Positions 21,703 to 36,876 of a stretch of 64,000 nt of DNA are shown piece after piece. This stretch comes from Callaeas wilsoni. Taxonomy: Eukaryota; Chordata; Aves; Passeriformes; Callaeidae. The notes beneath the pieces are model-generated. The model worked only from the letters and a program-made list of their open reading frames with translations. It was not told where the DNA came from and made no database searches. Positions within the stretch are counted from its first letter, which is position 1, and each line of letters begins with the position of its first letter. The stretch is from positions 248,001 through 312,000 of the forward strand of contig VWPU01014059.1 of assembly GCA_013398955.1 (NCBI GenBank). Direction: 5' to 3'. Position numbers and translations under genes: made by a program.

Positions 21703-24415
21703 GACTTCTATTTCAGAATGTAATGGCTAGAAAGGCTGTAATCATTGTGTAGCTCTGATTATTACTTATGACTGAATTATAATCTGAATGTATGGTCAAC
21801 TTTATGGGATTACACAAGAAGGAAAAGTCCCTACTTAAAGCTACCAGGCTAATTGTACAGTCCAGCACAGAGGGCACTGCTGTAGTGAGGCATTTTGATT
21901 CATCTGACAACATCATTTTGTTTTCTGTCATGAGCAGAAACACAAAGTGGGAAGGCGGATGCATACACCACAGCACAAGGGAGGAAATCACAGACCGTTT
22001 TGAGGAGTTTCTCTTGTGTGCACACTGAAGACAGAGAGAGAGAGTTCACGTACTCACAGTCATGCAGAACACTAAATAAAATGACTCCTGCACAAAAGCC
22101 TTCCTTGAGATAACATCACTGTCCTTCAGGCCCTTGACAGTTTTAAAGGCCATTATCAACACCTCCTCTGCAATCTACTCCTCTGCATCACATAAGTGTC
22201 AGGGAATCAGATCAAGCAAAACTCCCATTAAAGTAAGTGAAAGTCAGGTCTGCATAAGGGCCAAATGCAAACTCAACAAGGATCTTTCGGGTTGGCCTCA
22301 GGAGCTCAGGAGCAGCCTCAGAGAGAAAGGATATGTCCAATAAATAGTGCTCTAGGTCAGATACTTTTCTGGTCCATTAGGTTAAGGTCTTGAGAAGAGA
22401 GAAGCTAATAGTACTTTGTTCTCTGAAGTATTCATATAGACAGATAATAAACTTATGATAATTATAACTTAGAGACTTATAAAGATACACTTAAGCATGC
22501 ATTTGTCTGTAGTTATGATGAAGTGGTATTTCAATTCTGATTTCTACTTAGTAATGTGGACAATTACATATTTTCTCCATATTTAATGGAGAGAAAGATA
22601 TTTTACTGTTTTCAGGGATGTGCAACGCTAAGTAAATTGTTTGAGTCTGATTTAGGTTGAATTTGGTTGGAATAAGAAACACACATTAAATCAATATACT
22701 GCTTCCTCAGTTGCACACCACAAAAGAACCTAGAACCAAACACATCAACTCAGGCAAAGCTAAGGCTTCCTGACTGAGCATAAAATTTCCCTGAACAGGA
22801 GGAAGTCCTGCTGAAGAGTCAATCAATGAATCTATGATTTTCCTATTAATAGTATTGCTATTTCAATGAATAGGAATTTGTGAATCCTTTCATCATGCTA
22901 TGAATAACATAGACATTTCTCCTTCTCCATCCCAAAATTAATAAGGAAACACAAATAAATAGGTTGCTGCATTTGTTCCTAAATTGTGTGGAAAGTTTTT
23001 ACTATTTTCGGAAATATAAGTAGCAACGTCCAGATACATATGTGTTTTGCAAACATCACTATTCATGTTCTTTAATATCTTCGTGGAATATTTCTGCATA
23101 CTATAGTAAGGCAGGCCGTACAAGAAAGAGAATGTTCCTTATCTTTTTTTCTGTGAATTGCTACTGAGACTACTGATACTGTGCCTTCCTGCGTTTGTTG
23201 TAAAATTCCATTTTGCTTAGATGATACATTTCTGAAACATGAATATTTTCAAAGATGGAGGAAGGTCCAGGTGATTGAACAGCTTATTTGCATAAAATAG
23301 CCAAAGTACTGATTTTTTTTGTGTTGTATTGTACACACTTCTGAGACTATTCATACACATGAATAAATAAATAGTTCATATCTCAAAATAAACTCACAAA
23401 AGAGTTTCAAAAGCCTAAGTGGTCAGCGACACTTTGAACATTTTGGTTAATTGTTCAGGACCAGAAGATGCTAACAGTATGTTAGCAGTTCATGAGATTG
23501 GTCTAGAGGAAGAGTTAATTCATACTTAGATATACACCTCTTGACCACATCCAGATGTTAAAATATAGACATTTCAAATTATTTTCCACCCACATATTAG
23601 GAAACATTTCCCAAATTCTAAGTATGGTACCGCTGTACATTGAGATAAGCTGTGTCTTATCTCAGGTTCCCTTGCATAGAATTATCTCTTGTTAAAGTTA
23701 TAGTTAATATGAAAGTTAAAATAATAACAGAATTTAATCCATATTGCTCATGTGCTTCTACAATTTCCCAAAGACAAAAAAACCCCACCTAAATTTAGAA
23801 AAAAAACAAACCAAAACAGAATTTTTTTTGGTGCAAACTGCTCCAACATCTGGAGTAATTTACTTTTTAGTTCTGTGGAATTTGGTTTGGTTTTTTTGTT
23901 TATTTTCATGTTTGTTTAGTGGAAAGAAAGAAGAAGAAATGTTAACAGACATTAAGGACTTTTCAAAACTTGAGAAAAAAGAAAAATGCACCTTAAATCC
24001 CATGCCAAATTTCAGCCTAGAGCAAATTACTATGCTGCAAGTCTTAGATGGCATGGATACACATAGACAGACCTTTCTCCATATCCCTGCAATAATTAGG
24101 AAAGTAAATAATGGATTGAATTAATGGAGGGTGACACTTTCCAAGCCTTTCTGCTGAGAAAATTTCCTAGCAGCATATGTGTGCACCTCAACAAATTTCC
24201 ACAAAAACCTGCATTAGGAAAGAACAGACAGAGACCTTTAGACAGTTTTGGAAATTCAGCATCAGATGAATCTCTGCTTCCGCAGTGAAAATTTCCAGAG
24301 GACCTACCTCTCGCAAAGAGACATTTCATGGATATTGTCACTATCTTCACATTCGGAAGGGGATGCTTATAACTTTATTTTCAGAATTGCAAATCTCTGA
24401 GAATGTATGTTTTCT
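21703..24415. other. Unassigned DNA, possible old repeat at about 22140-22290
   Basis: Overlapping frames on both strands (21713-21991, 21792-22028) show no domain. Near 22215-22265 a segment like AAACTCCCATTAAAGTAAGT followed by a '...CATAAGGGCC' ending recalls a dispersed amniote repeat, but I cannot assign it. The 126-codon plus frame at 23744-24124 contains Lys-rich and Phe-rich stretches from A and T runs and is treated as chance. Confidence 0.45.
23641..23664. repeat. Inverted repeat, perfect 9-bp stem, 6-nt loop
   Basis: TGAGATAAG, CTGTGT, CTTATCTCA. The arms are exact reverse complements. Confidence 0.85.
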
Positions 24416-24458
24416 GTTTGTTTGTTTGTTTGTTTTTTGTTTTTTTTTTGTTTTTTTC
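24416..24458 (+). repeat. (TTTG)n and T-rich simple repeat
   Basis: About four TTTG units pass into T runs broken by single G residues. Confidence 0.9.
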
Positions 24459-25137
24459 TGTTCTGTCTCAGTTTAAAATACGACCAGGATAAACTCTCAT
24501 TAGCAACATACTATTTGTTTGAATGGTAAATCAAATGTTGCCCAATGAGCATCTGTAAATTATTTGGCACTGGTTTTAGACTTTCCTAAAATGGTTGTCT
24601 GAAAACAAACTGCATCTTGGCAAAAATCTACTTTTTTATCTTGTTCAGAATTTAGAATTTAAAACTTTAGTTTGATCTTTACAGTAAAGTAAATGTTTGT
24701 CTTGTGTCATTTTCATGCACTATTGTGTGTTTTTCCACTGAGAAGTTTCATTATGTGTATTAGCCTTTAGTCTGCATTGGGATATTAAGGAAATAAGTAG
24801 CTCCATGTTTTGACTTTTTCAGGCACATTGCACATGCAAGGTATGACAACACCTTGAACCTATTATCCAATGATTTTGAGGAATACATAGTAAGTACATA
24901 CAATGTTTTTTCCCTCTCTTTTTCTCAGTATACATTTCAGGAAACAAGATGAGCAGGAAAGGCTTTAGTCTACAGGAAACTGTACAATGAAAGAATGACA
25001 GCAATAAGCACATCAAATACAATAATATATGAGAGATACTCTCTTTAACCCAGAGCTATACCAAAATGTTATAAATTCTAAGGGTCCAAAGACACATGAG
25101 TCAAAGTACTGCTGTGTACTTTTCATATCGAGACTAA

Positions 25138-25157
25138 AATCACTGAAATCAGTGATT
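25138..25157. repeat. 20-bp palindrome
   Basis: AATCACTGA, AA, TCAGTGATT. The nine-base arms are exact reverse complements. Confidence 0.9.
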
Positions 25158-26193
25158 GATCCTTTTCATAATTTTTATTTTATCACTGAGGAATGAAATG
25201 ATGAAGCTGACTGCCTCATTCTCTGCAGTCACCATTAGTTTACATGTGCAGCTTTGAGAATTATTTTTCTCTCAGGGATGATGACAAAACATCTATCCAC
25301 TAGGTAATACTCATGCATCCTCACAAATGCTGCTTTCTGTGTCACTTAGCCACTTAGATGAGTTTAAAATGTTCAATACATTCAGCAACAGGGAAGTGAT
25401 AGGGCAGGCTGAAAGGAACTTTGATCACGGGTCTTTTTCCCCCACCATTCAGAATAAGACATTTTTCATAAATAAATGACCGTGACCATATAGTCAGGGT
25501 AAAATTACCCGTGCTCTTCTGCAATACTAGAGGCTACATTTCATGGCAAAATAAAGGCATTTGCTTTGTGAGTAATCATTTAGCTGTTAATATAATTTCA
25601 ATTGACAGCCTTAATTCCCGGAGAATCTTTAACTAATCAGGAATCTTCATTTTCTTATCTTTATACAGATTCAGTCAGCAACTGGGAAGTTCTATTACAG
25701 TCTCCTAATTATATCTCCTTCCACCTTTGATTCCATTTATTTGCTTAGCCCAGGATCATGTGGGTGATTCACTTGAAACAACTTTCTGAATTTAAACATG
25801 AATATTATCTTAGCGCTTCTATAGGCATTAGACTAATGGCTAAGTAGTTATTATTTCCAGATGTTCCCTTCTATCTACACCCAGGTACTGCTCAGCTGTG
25901 TTTGAAGCCAAGGAATCTATTTACACACACAAAAGACAAAAAGAAAGAAATCCAAGTTGAGAAATGTGCCGTACAGCTGAACTGTAGACTCATAAATTCC
26001 TCACTCTAATGTTTACATACTTCTGAATGGCTCCAATTGCTACCAGCCAGGGGCCTGGGTGTTCTGCTTGCCACAAAGAAATCTGAAACCTGGAAAAATT
26101 TTATAAACAATGGTCCTTAACCAAGAACATATGCTTACTCGGACACTATGTAAGGCATTAAATATCCAGGGAATATAAAGAAGGGGAAAAGGG

Positions 26194-26214
26194 GAAGAAG
26201 AAGAAGAAGAAGAA
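26194..26214 (+). repeat. (GAA)7 microsatellite
   Basis: Seven perfect GAA units in a purine-rich stretch starting near 26181. Confidence 0.95.
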
Positions 26215-28917
26215 AGACAAGAACACTGAATGCTTTGTTAAGTGAAGTAGGATTGTCAGTAAAAGATCATTATTGTTGTTCTACTTTAGGAGATTTTGCA
26301 CCCTCAGTGTTTTACCTAATATAGACTTTCATTTTTTTGTCTGTCTGCAGCTATCTGCTATGAAACATTTATGCTAAATAAACATGCATTAATAAATATC
26401 CAAAATTGCCTTTGCTGCTGTTTACCTAGTTTACTCACCTTTGGCACATTGAATTTTCAAGCTTACAAGTCAATTTGTCACAGCAGTAAGACATAGAATC
26501 TCTCCCCCCTTACTACATATAAATTGGAGTCCAGAAACAATGTTTAAACTGATTTTCCAGCCTTCTTAAACAGTGAAGTTTCTTTCCCCACAGTTTAAAC
26601 TATTGCCAGCTATTAGGATTCCACAATTTCCTTTCAGAAACTATTTCACAATCCAATAGAGTCCACCACGGGGAAATTCTTCTTATATAATTGAGCCCAC
26701 ATTTGCTTAATATGCATTCTTTAGCTTGAAAAATTAATAGATTTGATTGTTAGTTATGGGAGGTTAATCCTGTGGCTGTGTCATGCTTTCAGATTGCAAG
26801 TTCAGCTCAAAAAGTAGAGAACTGATAATAAAGCAGAACATAATTTTTTTAGGAAATATGATGCAATGTCTTGAACTGTGATGGCTTCTTTTGTTATTTG
26901 AAAACTCTGTATGTTTCTCTCCTTGGGAAGAAGCCCCCATAGAATTTGTGCAGCTTTGGCACCATGATTAAAAAATGCTGAGGTGATTTGATTCATTTTA
27001 TCCTTCCATCACTGCTGCACAAGTAACATCATGTGCATTGAATGTTTTCATGCCTTAACTTATTAACAGAATAGGACTGTAGTTTTGTGTATTTAAATGG
27101 GAAAAATAAATCCAGAACTCTGAAGGTTGCTTGTTTAAGAGCATAAATAGTTTAGCAATAAGATGTCAGACTAGTTAATACGGCATTATAAAGAGAGACT
27201 CAAGATCAGTACCCAATATACCCCCCATTTTACCCCATTTTGTGTTTCAGATGTTCTTTGAAAATTGATGATGAACAAATGCCTAAACAACTTCTATTCA
27301 GAGTCTTAAATATAACTATAAAAATCCTTCTTACCTAAGAGGCAAACAATCTACATAGATGTACATTTACAAAAGTGACTTCTAAGAGCAGATGTCCTGA
27401 AATCAGTTTCAGGTGTTCAGTTCAGCAGGAGTAAAATTCATAAGGAAAACAAAAGCAGAAAAAAATGTGCAGCAGTATTTTCTTCCTGTTGCTTTAGTAG
27501 GACAAGATCTGTCTTGCTTACATCACGGGCTCTTCTATCAATATTGTCACTTTGACTCTCCCACTGCCTTCATCAACAAAACCATACTCTTCTGCTAACG
27601 TGAGGCTTGCTCTGCTCTGCTATGGTTGCACTACAAGTTTCAGATATACCTTTTTGGACCTCTAACACTTGATGGATCTTAATGAATGAGTCTTGACAAA
27701 TACTTTGTGAAAGCTGTTTCGAGAAAAGTAAAGAAGAAAGAAAGGAGCATGGATTTGAGCAGGGAGACAGAGAACTTACAGAAATTAGAGAAATTGTAGT
27801 CTCAACTTCTTTGCAGTATCTTCTTCAAAGAAACATCTGAAAAGGAAATTTGGTAACAATACTACTGACAGACAGTGTGGAAAGAAACCTGCTCACTCAA
27901 GTTAAGCTGCAGGAGAATGCTGCATGAAGTATTCTGAACTCTAAGAGCAACAAAACTGTTTTCATTCCTACATGGTTTGTTAATTTGTATACTACCATGT
28001 ACTGATACTGCCATATTTCTCTTCTGAAAATGTCACTCTTGAAAACACCACACTCGGGCTCACCTGTGCTAAGTAATGACAGCACTTACACTGCAAACCC
28101 TTGGTGACACATTGGTCTACCCACACCTCTTGTGATCTGCATTCCATTATTGCTACAATAGAAGAATAGAAGAATATAGTACAAAATGAAAATGAAGAAG
28201 CATAGCTTTGAGTACTTGAAATAAATGTGGGGAACAGATGAATTAGCTAAATCCAAACATGGATCAAATCAGGAATATAATTCTCTATGGTATAACCAAG
28301 GTCTACTTGTCCTCTTTCCCATGGTTGTAATGATGAGTTAATACAGAACAGTCTTTATGACATATATTTCATACGCCATTATGCATCACATGCAAAGAAA
28401 AACAAAAAAACCTCCTGCATTATCCAGAATTGTTTTATGAACTTCAGCTAGATTAAAAAAAAATCATCCTCCATGAATATATTGTCATGAAATTATGGAG
28501 AAGAAGCCATCTTTTACCACTTATTAGCTAACATTATAAATGTCATTCCTAAATCCTAACCTGGGCAATTTATACTGGGGAATTTCTAAGTGATCTTATA
28601 TACAAAAGCTAAAGAAGAAAGTGTTGTAAACCATTGTAAATATGCTTTCTTTTCCCACTTTTTGAAAAGACAAATAATCTTTAATTACATGCCTGAATCC
28701 TCCAGTCTATATTGCATGTACATTGCAGGTCTTTTAATATCTCTACAGCTCAGCATTTTAAAACGCAGATGAAGAATAATTCTATTTATTCTAATTGTAA
28801 GGAAAATTTTCACTGAACAGAGGCCTTATAAGATCCTACAGTTCATCTAAAGTTTCCATGTGCTACTGTGGTATTGAATAATTTAACTGAAATTTTTTAT
28901 GTGTTTAAGTTTCAACA

Positions 28918-28944
28918 TTATATATATATGTGTGTATATATATA
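28918..28944 (+). repeat. (TA)n(TG)n(TA)n microsatellite
   Basis: TA dinucleotides are interrupted by a TGTGTG core. Confidence 0.9.
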
Positions 28945-31900
28945 GTTTGTTAAATGTGATCACTTAAGTATATGCAGAAAGTAAATAAAAACTAGGCCTA
29001 TAGTGTAATTGAAGATGACTTTTTCATGTTTTTATATATCTAGCATCAACTTTTATTCTGCTGAACATACTTAAGCAAAGGAAAATTTCAAAATGCTCAG
29101 AAATAGTATAATTATGCTCTTTGATCAAGTCTTGAAGGAGCAAGTATAAACTGATTGATGCCACTTTAAAGGCTGGCTGAAGAATCAACAGCTACTATTA
29201 TGCAGTATTTCTTGATAGCATAAAAAACAATAGAAAAAGGTTCAGATTTTTGTCTGAAAAAGATACTACAGACTACAGATTATTTTGTGTGTCTTTTTGT
29301 TGTTTGCTTGGGTTTTTTAAATTATCTCATTTTGTAAAGTGACAAGAAAGAAATACAGTGGTTTTGGGAACAGTCCACGGTGGGGGAAGATAAAGGGGCA
29401 TGCTCCTACTCTTGCTGCTATTGTGAGCAATTTTCTTTGTTTATGCAAAGCAGCTTGGTATAATTTGCTTGAAATCCTGCTAACAGTTAAAATAACTCAA
29501 ATGTTCCCACTTCAGGCTGCCAAATACGATCACTGATGTCTTGCAGTTGTCACATACGAACTTGTCAAGCTTTTGTCTTTCTTGCTATAGGGCCAGGAGT
29601 CGGTCTCCCAAGGGAAGGAACACTCATTTCTATGCCCTAAATGCACAGCTTTGCAGAGCTTTACAGTTTTGCAGTCTAGGTAACCCTGAGAGTTTGTGTT
29701 AAAGACAGCCTGAATGCCTGCTGTTAACAATCATACATTTAGTCGTATAGACTGTGCGACTTACTAAAACGAATGTCCCAACTAATTAAACTTTGAAATT
29801 ACATTTTGTTAACACTGATCTGATTTTTCCCTCTTTAATTTGCTTTCCTATTTTTCTTACTAGTTTCAAATTAGTCTTTTATTTGTCTAAATAAGTAGTA
29901 GTGTTATCTTTAGATCTAATCAGTCTAGTCCCATAGTAACTAGTAGAACAATAAAATTGGAATAAGTGATTGCCCTGTAATTTGTCATTATATGCATATG
30001 TTCATGATAAGGCTATTATTAGAAATTGCAGCGCCAGACAAGGCCACTTTTTTATCTTGTTATTTTTTTATGTGTGAATGTCAAATCTAAGTTTCAATGC
30101 ATACTTTAGTGAATAACTGTAATTGAAAATGTTATATGTTTTACTATGTAATCTAACTTTGATCTATCTGCAGAACTCTTCTGATGGTTTTACATACTTT
30201 TGGTTTACCAAAGACCTCACTCCAAAATTCACCTTCTTGGTGGAGACATTTGGAACACTTTCTTGTACTTCATGCAGTTAAAAGCCTTGTCATCAGTTAT
30301 AAAAATGTGTATTCTTGAGTTAGTTAGCTGAAAATAAAATCCTGGTACAGACAAAAGAGTTTATAGTTTTCACTACAGATATGCAATCAGGTCAAGAAAA
30401 ATTGAAAACTTCCCTGTAGTCTTTAACTGAGCATATGACTCTTGTAAGAATTACATTTTTCCTGGTCTTTAGTAAAATTTGACATTGTGAATAACTCATG
30501 TTGAGAATATACATTTTCCTCTCACACAGCTGGATAGATTTAGGTAAGACAAACTTCCCAAATTAAGGGGAAACCCATGTATGTCCCTTTTCACAGTTAG
30601 GGTCATAGTGCAAATTTACAAGCACTAGTAATTTGATGGCCTTGTTCATATTTTTTTGCTAGTTGTTACTAATGTAAAGCTAGAGGGCAATTTGTTGTGA
30701 TTATTGTTTTCTGATCAAAACAGTGAAATGAGTGGGAAAATGGAAAGTTTGAGGTCAGGATTAAGGAGTGTCAGCAAAGACTCTAGAAGCTAGAGATCTG
30801 GAGTAGCAGATCTTGCCACATCATCTAAAGACTGACTCACAAAGTCCGATTTGTGTGCAATCCTAAGCAGAAAGAAATATGCCCAGACCTCATGACAGTT
30901 TTGCAGTCATACCTCAGGAGCTGTCGTAAGGATTGTCTGTGTTTGAGCAAAATAAGATTCTTATTTTGTCTGTTTTCTTCTGCTTTATTGAAAATGGGCC
31001 GTAACATTTTTTTTGCTTTGTTAATCAAGAGGCTCTTTTGTGGCAGAACATGGTGATGTTGACTCATGTCTTACCAGTGGTTTGAAGTAGATAGGCTTTT
31101 TTTTGATGATGATTCATGCACTTAAAGAAGATCATATGCCAAATTATTCCAAGTCAATTTTCAGACTCACGGGAATTGTTTCCATGTTAATTATTTTCTT
31201 TTAAATTTAGGTAAATTTGTATTGTAATAGCAAAATGTAAGACTTTGAGCTTAATAAGGGCTTGTTTTACTTTTAAAGTTATTTTTCAAAGGTGAGTTTT
31301 TTCAACCTAAGGAATGAAATTTGACTTCTCAGATCTGCAGTAACACATTGTGCATGAAGATAATTAGAAAACTTTTGTTTCCCAAAATATTCCAGGATTT
31401 TACTTTCTTTCTATTGTATTATTATGCTGTGGGATTTTCTTTCTTTATTTTTTTTCATTAATATTTGGTAATATTTTTTCTTACTTTATCTACAGGATTA
31501 GTAGTGATTTATTTTCTCTGTGGCAAAGTCAGTTTGACATACACTAGTGTACTCTGAGGTATTTTTTTTATCCAGTCAATTAATACAATTTGATGGCTTT
31601 TTATTTAAAGGGAAAATAGAAAAACAAAGAATCCAACAACGAGAAAAAAAACCCCAAAGTGTTACATGATAGAAAATCTATTAACAAACACTTTATATTT
31701 CAAACTTAATGAAGGCCCAAGCGCACACAGGATGTGTATGTGGCTTTCTAAATGTATCAGGAGTATCAGGATATAAGTTTTGGAACACTAATGAATTGTC
31801 TATTAAAAAGACAAAACTGCAAGAAAAAATTCAATCTCATATTCCAGAGGTGCTTCAAGTGACTAAGAGAGTGAGAACATGACAGTCTTTAGATCAGAGT

Positions 31901-34900
31901 TTCACAGATATATTTTTTTTGCCTTTTTTAATGACATGTGTAAACTGGACCTCTATTCAGCAAGGAGATGGATAAGAGGAACTTTTCAGTTCTTTTGAGG
32001 TTTTGCCTTTATCTTCTTCCACGATTTGTTTTCCTGGTAAAAGAACTAACTTATATCTCTATGATGATAAAACTATTCTAAAAAGGAATTAAAATATATC
32101 CCTACTTGCTTTCTTTCTGAAGTCCAAGAATTCATTTGATTGCAACACATAGTATTTAATGAAGAATTGAGAATTAGGGTGACATTTCTGATAATTATTC
32201 TTAATATTTCAACAATCACATTACTAAAAAAAGTTTGGAATTAGCTTATGTGCTCTGTTTGGGAGCTACATTTCTGTATTTTTCTACCTTATAAAATCTC
32301 TAGCAGCTTACATGTAGTTATATAAAATCCTATTTTGCTATTTAAAACTAACTAGTGTCTTGTTCTATGTGATGGAGAAATAAGTAGGCCAGCTAGACAT
32401 CAGCAAGAAGATGGGAAAAAAAAACCCAAACACCTTCTCTGTATTATAATCAAAAAATACTTGCACTTAAAGTTCATAGCTGACATGTCTGGTCCTTTTC
32501 TCAGTGTCCCAGTGATAGTTACAGTAAAAGAGAAATGTTTTAATAAGGAGATGTGGAGGACAGTAGGCTTTAGGAAGACGTTTAGCTAAGATTTACAGCT
32601 GAAATAAGGGTAAAACAAACAATCAAAGACATTTCACAAAAAAATCCAAACAATAAAACCTACCAATCAACCAAAAATAAACCCACAAAAAACTATAACT
32701 AAACAAACCTATGCTGCTAAGTAGTATTAAATATATTGAGATTTATTTTTTTTCCTTTTCAAGGATTTCAAAGAATTATGTTTAATAAACTGGACTATTG
32801 GTGTATCAATAATTATTTCTGCTGTGAAAACATAGAGCCTCAAGTGGATTGTGCCCCATATAGCTTATGTGGCAATCCCTGCTATGATTCAGTGATACTG
32901 AGAAACTTAAACCAGGAGCCCTGATGTCCAGACCACTTCTCTCTTCTTTTCACAGTAATTCCTTTTGACCTGTCCAGAATTAATTACCATCTGTCTAATG
33001 CTATCTTCCTAGCTGAAGGTGAACTAACAGCAACAACACAGAGGCTGCAGTAATGCCTACCAGCAGATTTCATTGGGTTTTTGCCAGATCGACAGGGTCC
33101 CATCTGCTTTGTGAGGACATGTTGCAACAAACTCAGGTGCTCTCTTAATGACCTGACATAACTATTTAAAGAGATGTTTATGATTATAATATATTGCTCT
33201 CTTAATTAGAGCAGCAGGGATTAGCTCTCTCTATGCTTTTACACTGTTTAATTTTCTTACTGCAGTCTTCTTACTAACTGCTTCACCATATAAATTATAT
33301 CATATTACATTCCCTTAAATCAATTCAAATTCTGATATGGTGCTTAAAAGAGTGTAAGTTTTCAGTTTTTGCATGAGTGCACACCAGAATGACAGTGGTC
33401 CTCTTCTCTACCTAATAAATTTTGTGAAAACTTTACTGTCCTAAACTCAGTTTGGATGCTATTGAATGCATGGAGTATAGGGGAAATATGCCTTTGAAAT
33501 TATGAATCAAGTTGTTTTCTTCAAACTTGAGTTGGTAACCCATTTTTAAATTCGAGTCACTAAAAAAACAACAAAGGTTGTTTAATATTCTCAGATCACA
33601 TGTGAAGGAAGAAAATATGAACTCTAGAATTGCAGAGAACAGATATTACAATGTTTGAAGGAAGCATCAAAACAACCCATATAATTCATAGCTAGACTTT
33701 GCACTTTTGGAAAGTTATTCATATGAGTTTTATCCCCTAATTTTCACACTTATCTCCATGTTTTCTGTGATTATAAAGGGATGTTAGGGTGACTGGATAT
33801 CTCCAATAGGGATGTCCACATGTGAGCTACAGGTCTATGAGCTCAATAACACCTTTCTCTCGTTCATGAAATCCATGTGGTCTGAATTTATTGAAGATTC
33901 ATCATTCTTCCATCATTTACGATGATCCAAAAAGAGGTGCTTGCATGTAGTTTAGTAAATGCAAAGTAGAAGGCAGCATGTTGGAAGAATTTCACTCACT
34001 TTGGTAAAGCTTTCTGGTCCTAATTTTTTTTTAGCTTCGGCATCAGCATATTCTATGTTCTCAGACAGAGAGAGCTGAGATAGGCATAGCAAAACACAAT
34101 CTAAATCTATTCACCGGCTTAGGAAACACGTCATATGAACTTTCTGGGCACTTTCCTTCAATTTCTACTTTGCCATTTCTGCCAATTGGCAGTGCTGGTA
34201 CCTCTCTGAAACCTTTTCCAGATTCTAAGACAGTTATACCATTAAAGCCAGAAATTGTCCCAGAATTACTATCCATTAGTCATTTTTTAAATGATAGACC
34301 TATTAATGACTTTAAACTCACAGTTCCTTTCACACTGCAGACCTACAAGCATGGCTTCTGATATAGCTGGAACATAGATAAAGGCTATTCCTTAGACCCT
34401 CAATGTGGAACCCCACATTTGAGATTTCCAACATCTTCATGAATTGTCAGACACACTTACACAGGCCATCGACAGGATGCTTGTGAGATAGATATGCTGA
34501 TGTAATATGGCAAAGAAAAAGGGTGTCCCCAATTCATGTTCGCTATGGAATTGCTCTTTCAATGTAGCATAAACTTTGCCTCTAAGTCTAAGCAGATGAA
34601 ATTGAGCCAAATTTGGAGAAGTTGTAGTTCTGAGAAAGAGAATTAATATTTTTGTCTTTGTTCTAATAGTATAGTATGCTAATTCAAGCAGCACTGATTG
34701 GAAAACAGGTTTTCAGTCAATCAGTCATTCAGTCCAAAAAAAAAAAAGTTCAAACATTAAAAGTATGTCATAGCATCATGCAACATTTCACTTATTTCTC
34801 ATAAAAACCTTCAAGTTCTCCATATGTAATCAAATTCAAATTTTGATCTTTTGATTCTTCATCTGGCTCTATCAGTGTCTCCTATATAATACACTCAGAC

Positions 34901-36876
34901 CTTTAGCCTTCATGTATTGGATATGCACAACTTGTGCCAGAGCCATTCACAAAGCAGTGTTTCAGATTTATAGTGTCAAAGAGGCCTGTCTCGGTTATAC
35001 TGATTCTCCTAAACAAAGAGCAGTTGTATCAACATTCACAATTCTATATAGATGTGTGCATTCCTCTGAGATTATGTCTCGTCAAACTCATCTGCGCATT
35101 AAGTGCAGGTGTAAGGCTGCCAGTATTGGTAGACTCTAACGACAGAATGTGTCTATTATAGGTCACCTTTTTCCTCTCCATATTTAAAAATAATGTTAAA
35201 TGGATTTTTCTTTCTGCAGTCATTATTATCCTTCTAAATCTACTTGGTGTACATGGATTAGCCTAATAGGAGATATTGTCTCGTTAGACAGCCATCATCT
35301 GCTTTCAAGGAACCATCTCTAACTACAATCTCTAGGAGATGGAAGGGAGAAGCAAGGAATCAAATGTGTAAAACTATTTATTAGGCCTCAAAGGGTCAAT
35401 AGCCTTTCATTTTGTGTGCTTGTGATTAACCTGTCTGACATTTCAATTGAGGCAAATTCTAAAGTCCTCTAACCCTTTTTTATACTGTCTCTGTAATAGG
35501 CATCAATTTAAAAAGTGTTCTCATCATAGACAGAGACAAAGAGAGAAATGAAAGGGGTGAAACAAGTGTGACTGTAACTTTCTCATAATCCTATAACCAG
35601 AGAGGTAAATTAGCCTCAAGAGGAGACAAGTGAGAAAGGACATCTGTACCACACAGAAATATAAAGACACTGGTTTTTTTGTTAGCGTTTATTAGCTGCA
35701 AGGAAATGGAGCGTGAGAGAAAAGCACAGCTTTGTTGAAAAGAGGAAGTCAGTCATTGATTATTCCAAGCCTTATAGTCTCAAAATGTTTGCAATCTCAA
35801 ATTCACCTTTCCCACCCAATTCAACCTTAGAAACTTTGTTAAAAATGTAACTTCACTGCTGCTTTCCATACAAAGGTTTACCCAACCTTTCTACCTGACA
35901 CTGTCTCAGAGACACAAGAAACTGTTTCACTTATTTATGAATACAAAAACTATTTCCCTCCAACAAGATTATTCTTTCTCTATCCTATTCTCTTTAATCA
36001 AAATGAGTTTATGAGGCTTTCACCTCATCTCCTTTAGTAACAAGATACAATTTTTTTCTGATCCCTGATATGATACATCAGTATGTTACTGGTCTTTACT
36101 AGACATCAAACTTTCTGTGAGTCAGGTGAACTTGAGGAGGCACTGGCTGAATACAGGATTCCTTATTACAAAGGTGCCAGCCAAATGATCACCTCAAATT
36201 CCCTCAAGCCATTTTTATTGTAAATTGTATTTTAGGTATAATAATTAGTCTCCTCAATTTCAGCTGGAACACCTTTTAGTACTGGACCAGATGACTCCCC
36301 AGATGGCACAAACTTAATCTCACACATTTAGGCTGGGTCCCAGGAGGTGTGATCCAGGCTAAATTCTAATGCCATGCTCAAAATTCCTGACACTGCCACC
36401 ATCAAAATATATCTGATATTTTTTTGTCTAAGAGGAAGAGAGGCCAGCTATGGAGTGCCCCTCACAGGTGAGGTTTAGCCATACTTGCCTACAATGTGAA
36501 AGAAAGAAGTGGTTAATGAAAAAATATCTGCATTTCTGCAACTCATAGGCAAAATACTTGGAAAGAAGTGCCTGTATGGCAAATTCATGTTATGTTTCTA
36601 TGACAAAATAAATGGTACATTTCAGTTACTGGACATTTTATAGACTTTTGTCTAAACATTGACATCTATTGATAGGGATCTTTCGTATGTCACAATGCAA
36701 TTTTATTAAGATCTCATTCACATCACAGTTAAGATTTTTATATATTTTTTATTCTAAGCTCATCCTAGACTCACAAGACAGTTTGTATCTCTACTGTGTC
36801 AAAATATCAAAGTCCATATATTACACCTTATAGAGCTTTCTCACTGCCTTCAAAATTTAACCTATGGTGCTGGAAT

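Larger units (their letters stand above)
24459..36876. other. Unassigned AT-rich DNA, about 12 kb
   Basis: No repeat family, RNA gene or plausible exon is recognised. Simple repeats at 26194-26214 and 28918-28944 and a palindrome at 25138-25157 are listed separately. All frames are under 90 codons with no domain; paired frames on both strands at 30837-31067 and at 34061-34361 were inspected and show nothing familiar. Confidence 0.5.

Noticed and set aside
23744..24124. 126-codon plus-strand frame
   Set aside because: It is built partly from A-run and T-run translations (Lys-rich and Phe/Leu-rich patches) and is paired with a frame on the other strand; no family resemblance.
32736..32924. Cys-rich short frame resembling a small secreted peptide
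   Set aside because: It is 62 codons with no signal peptide, no conserved spacing that I recognise, and no neighbouring exon.
34061..34361. Overlapping frames on both strands, considered as a retroviral protein remnant
   Set aside because: No motif of gag, protease, RT, integrase or env could be placed in order; similarity was only impressionistic.
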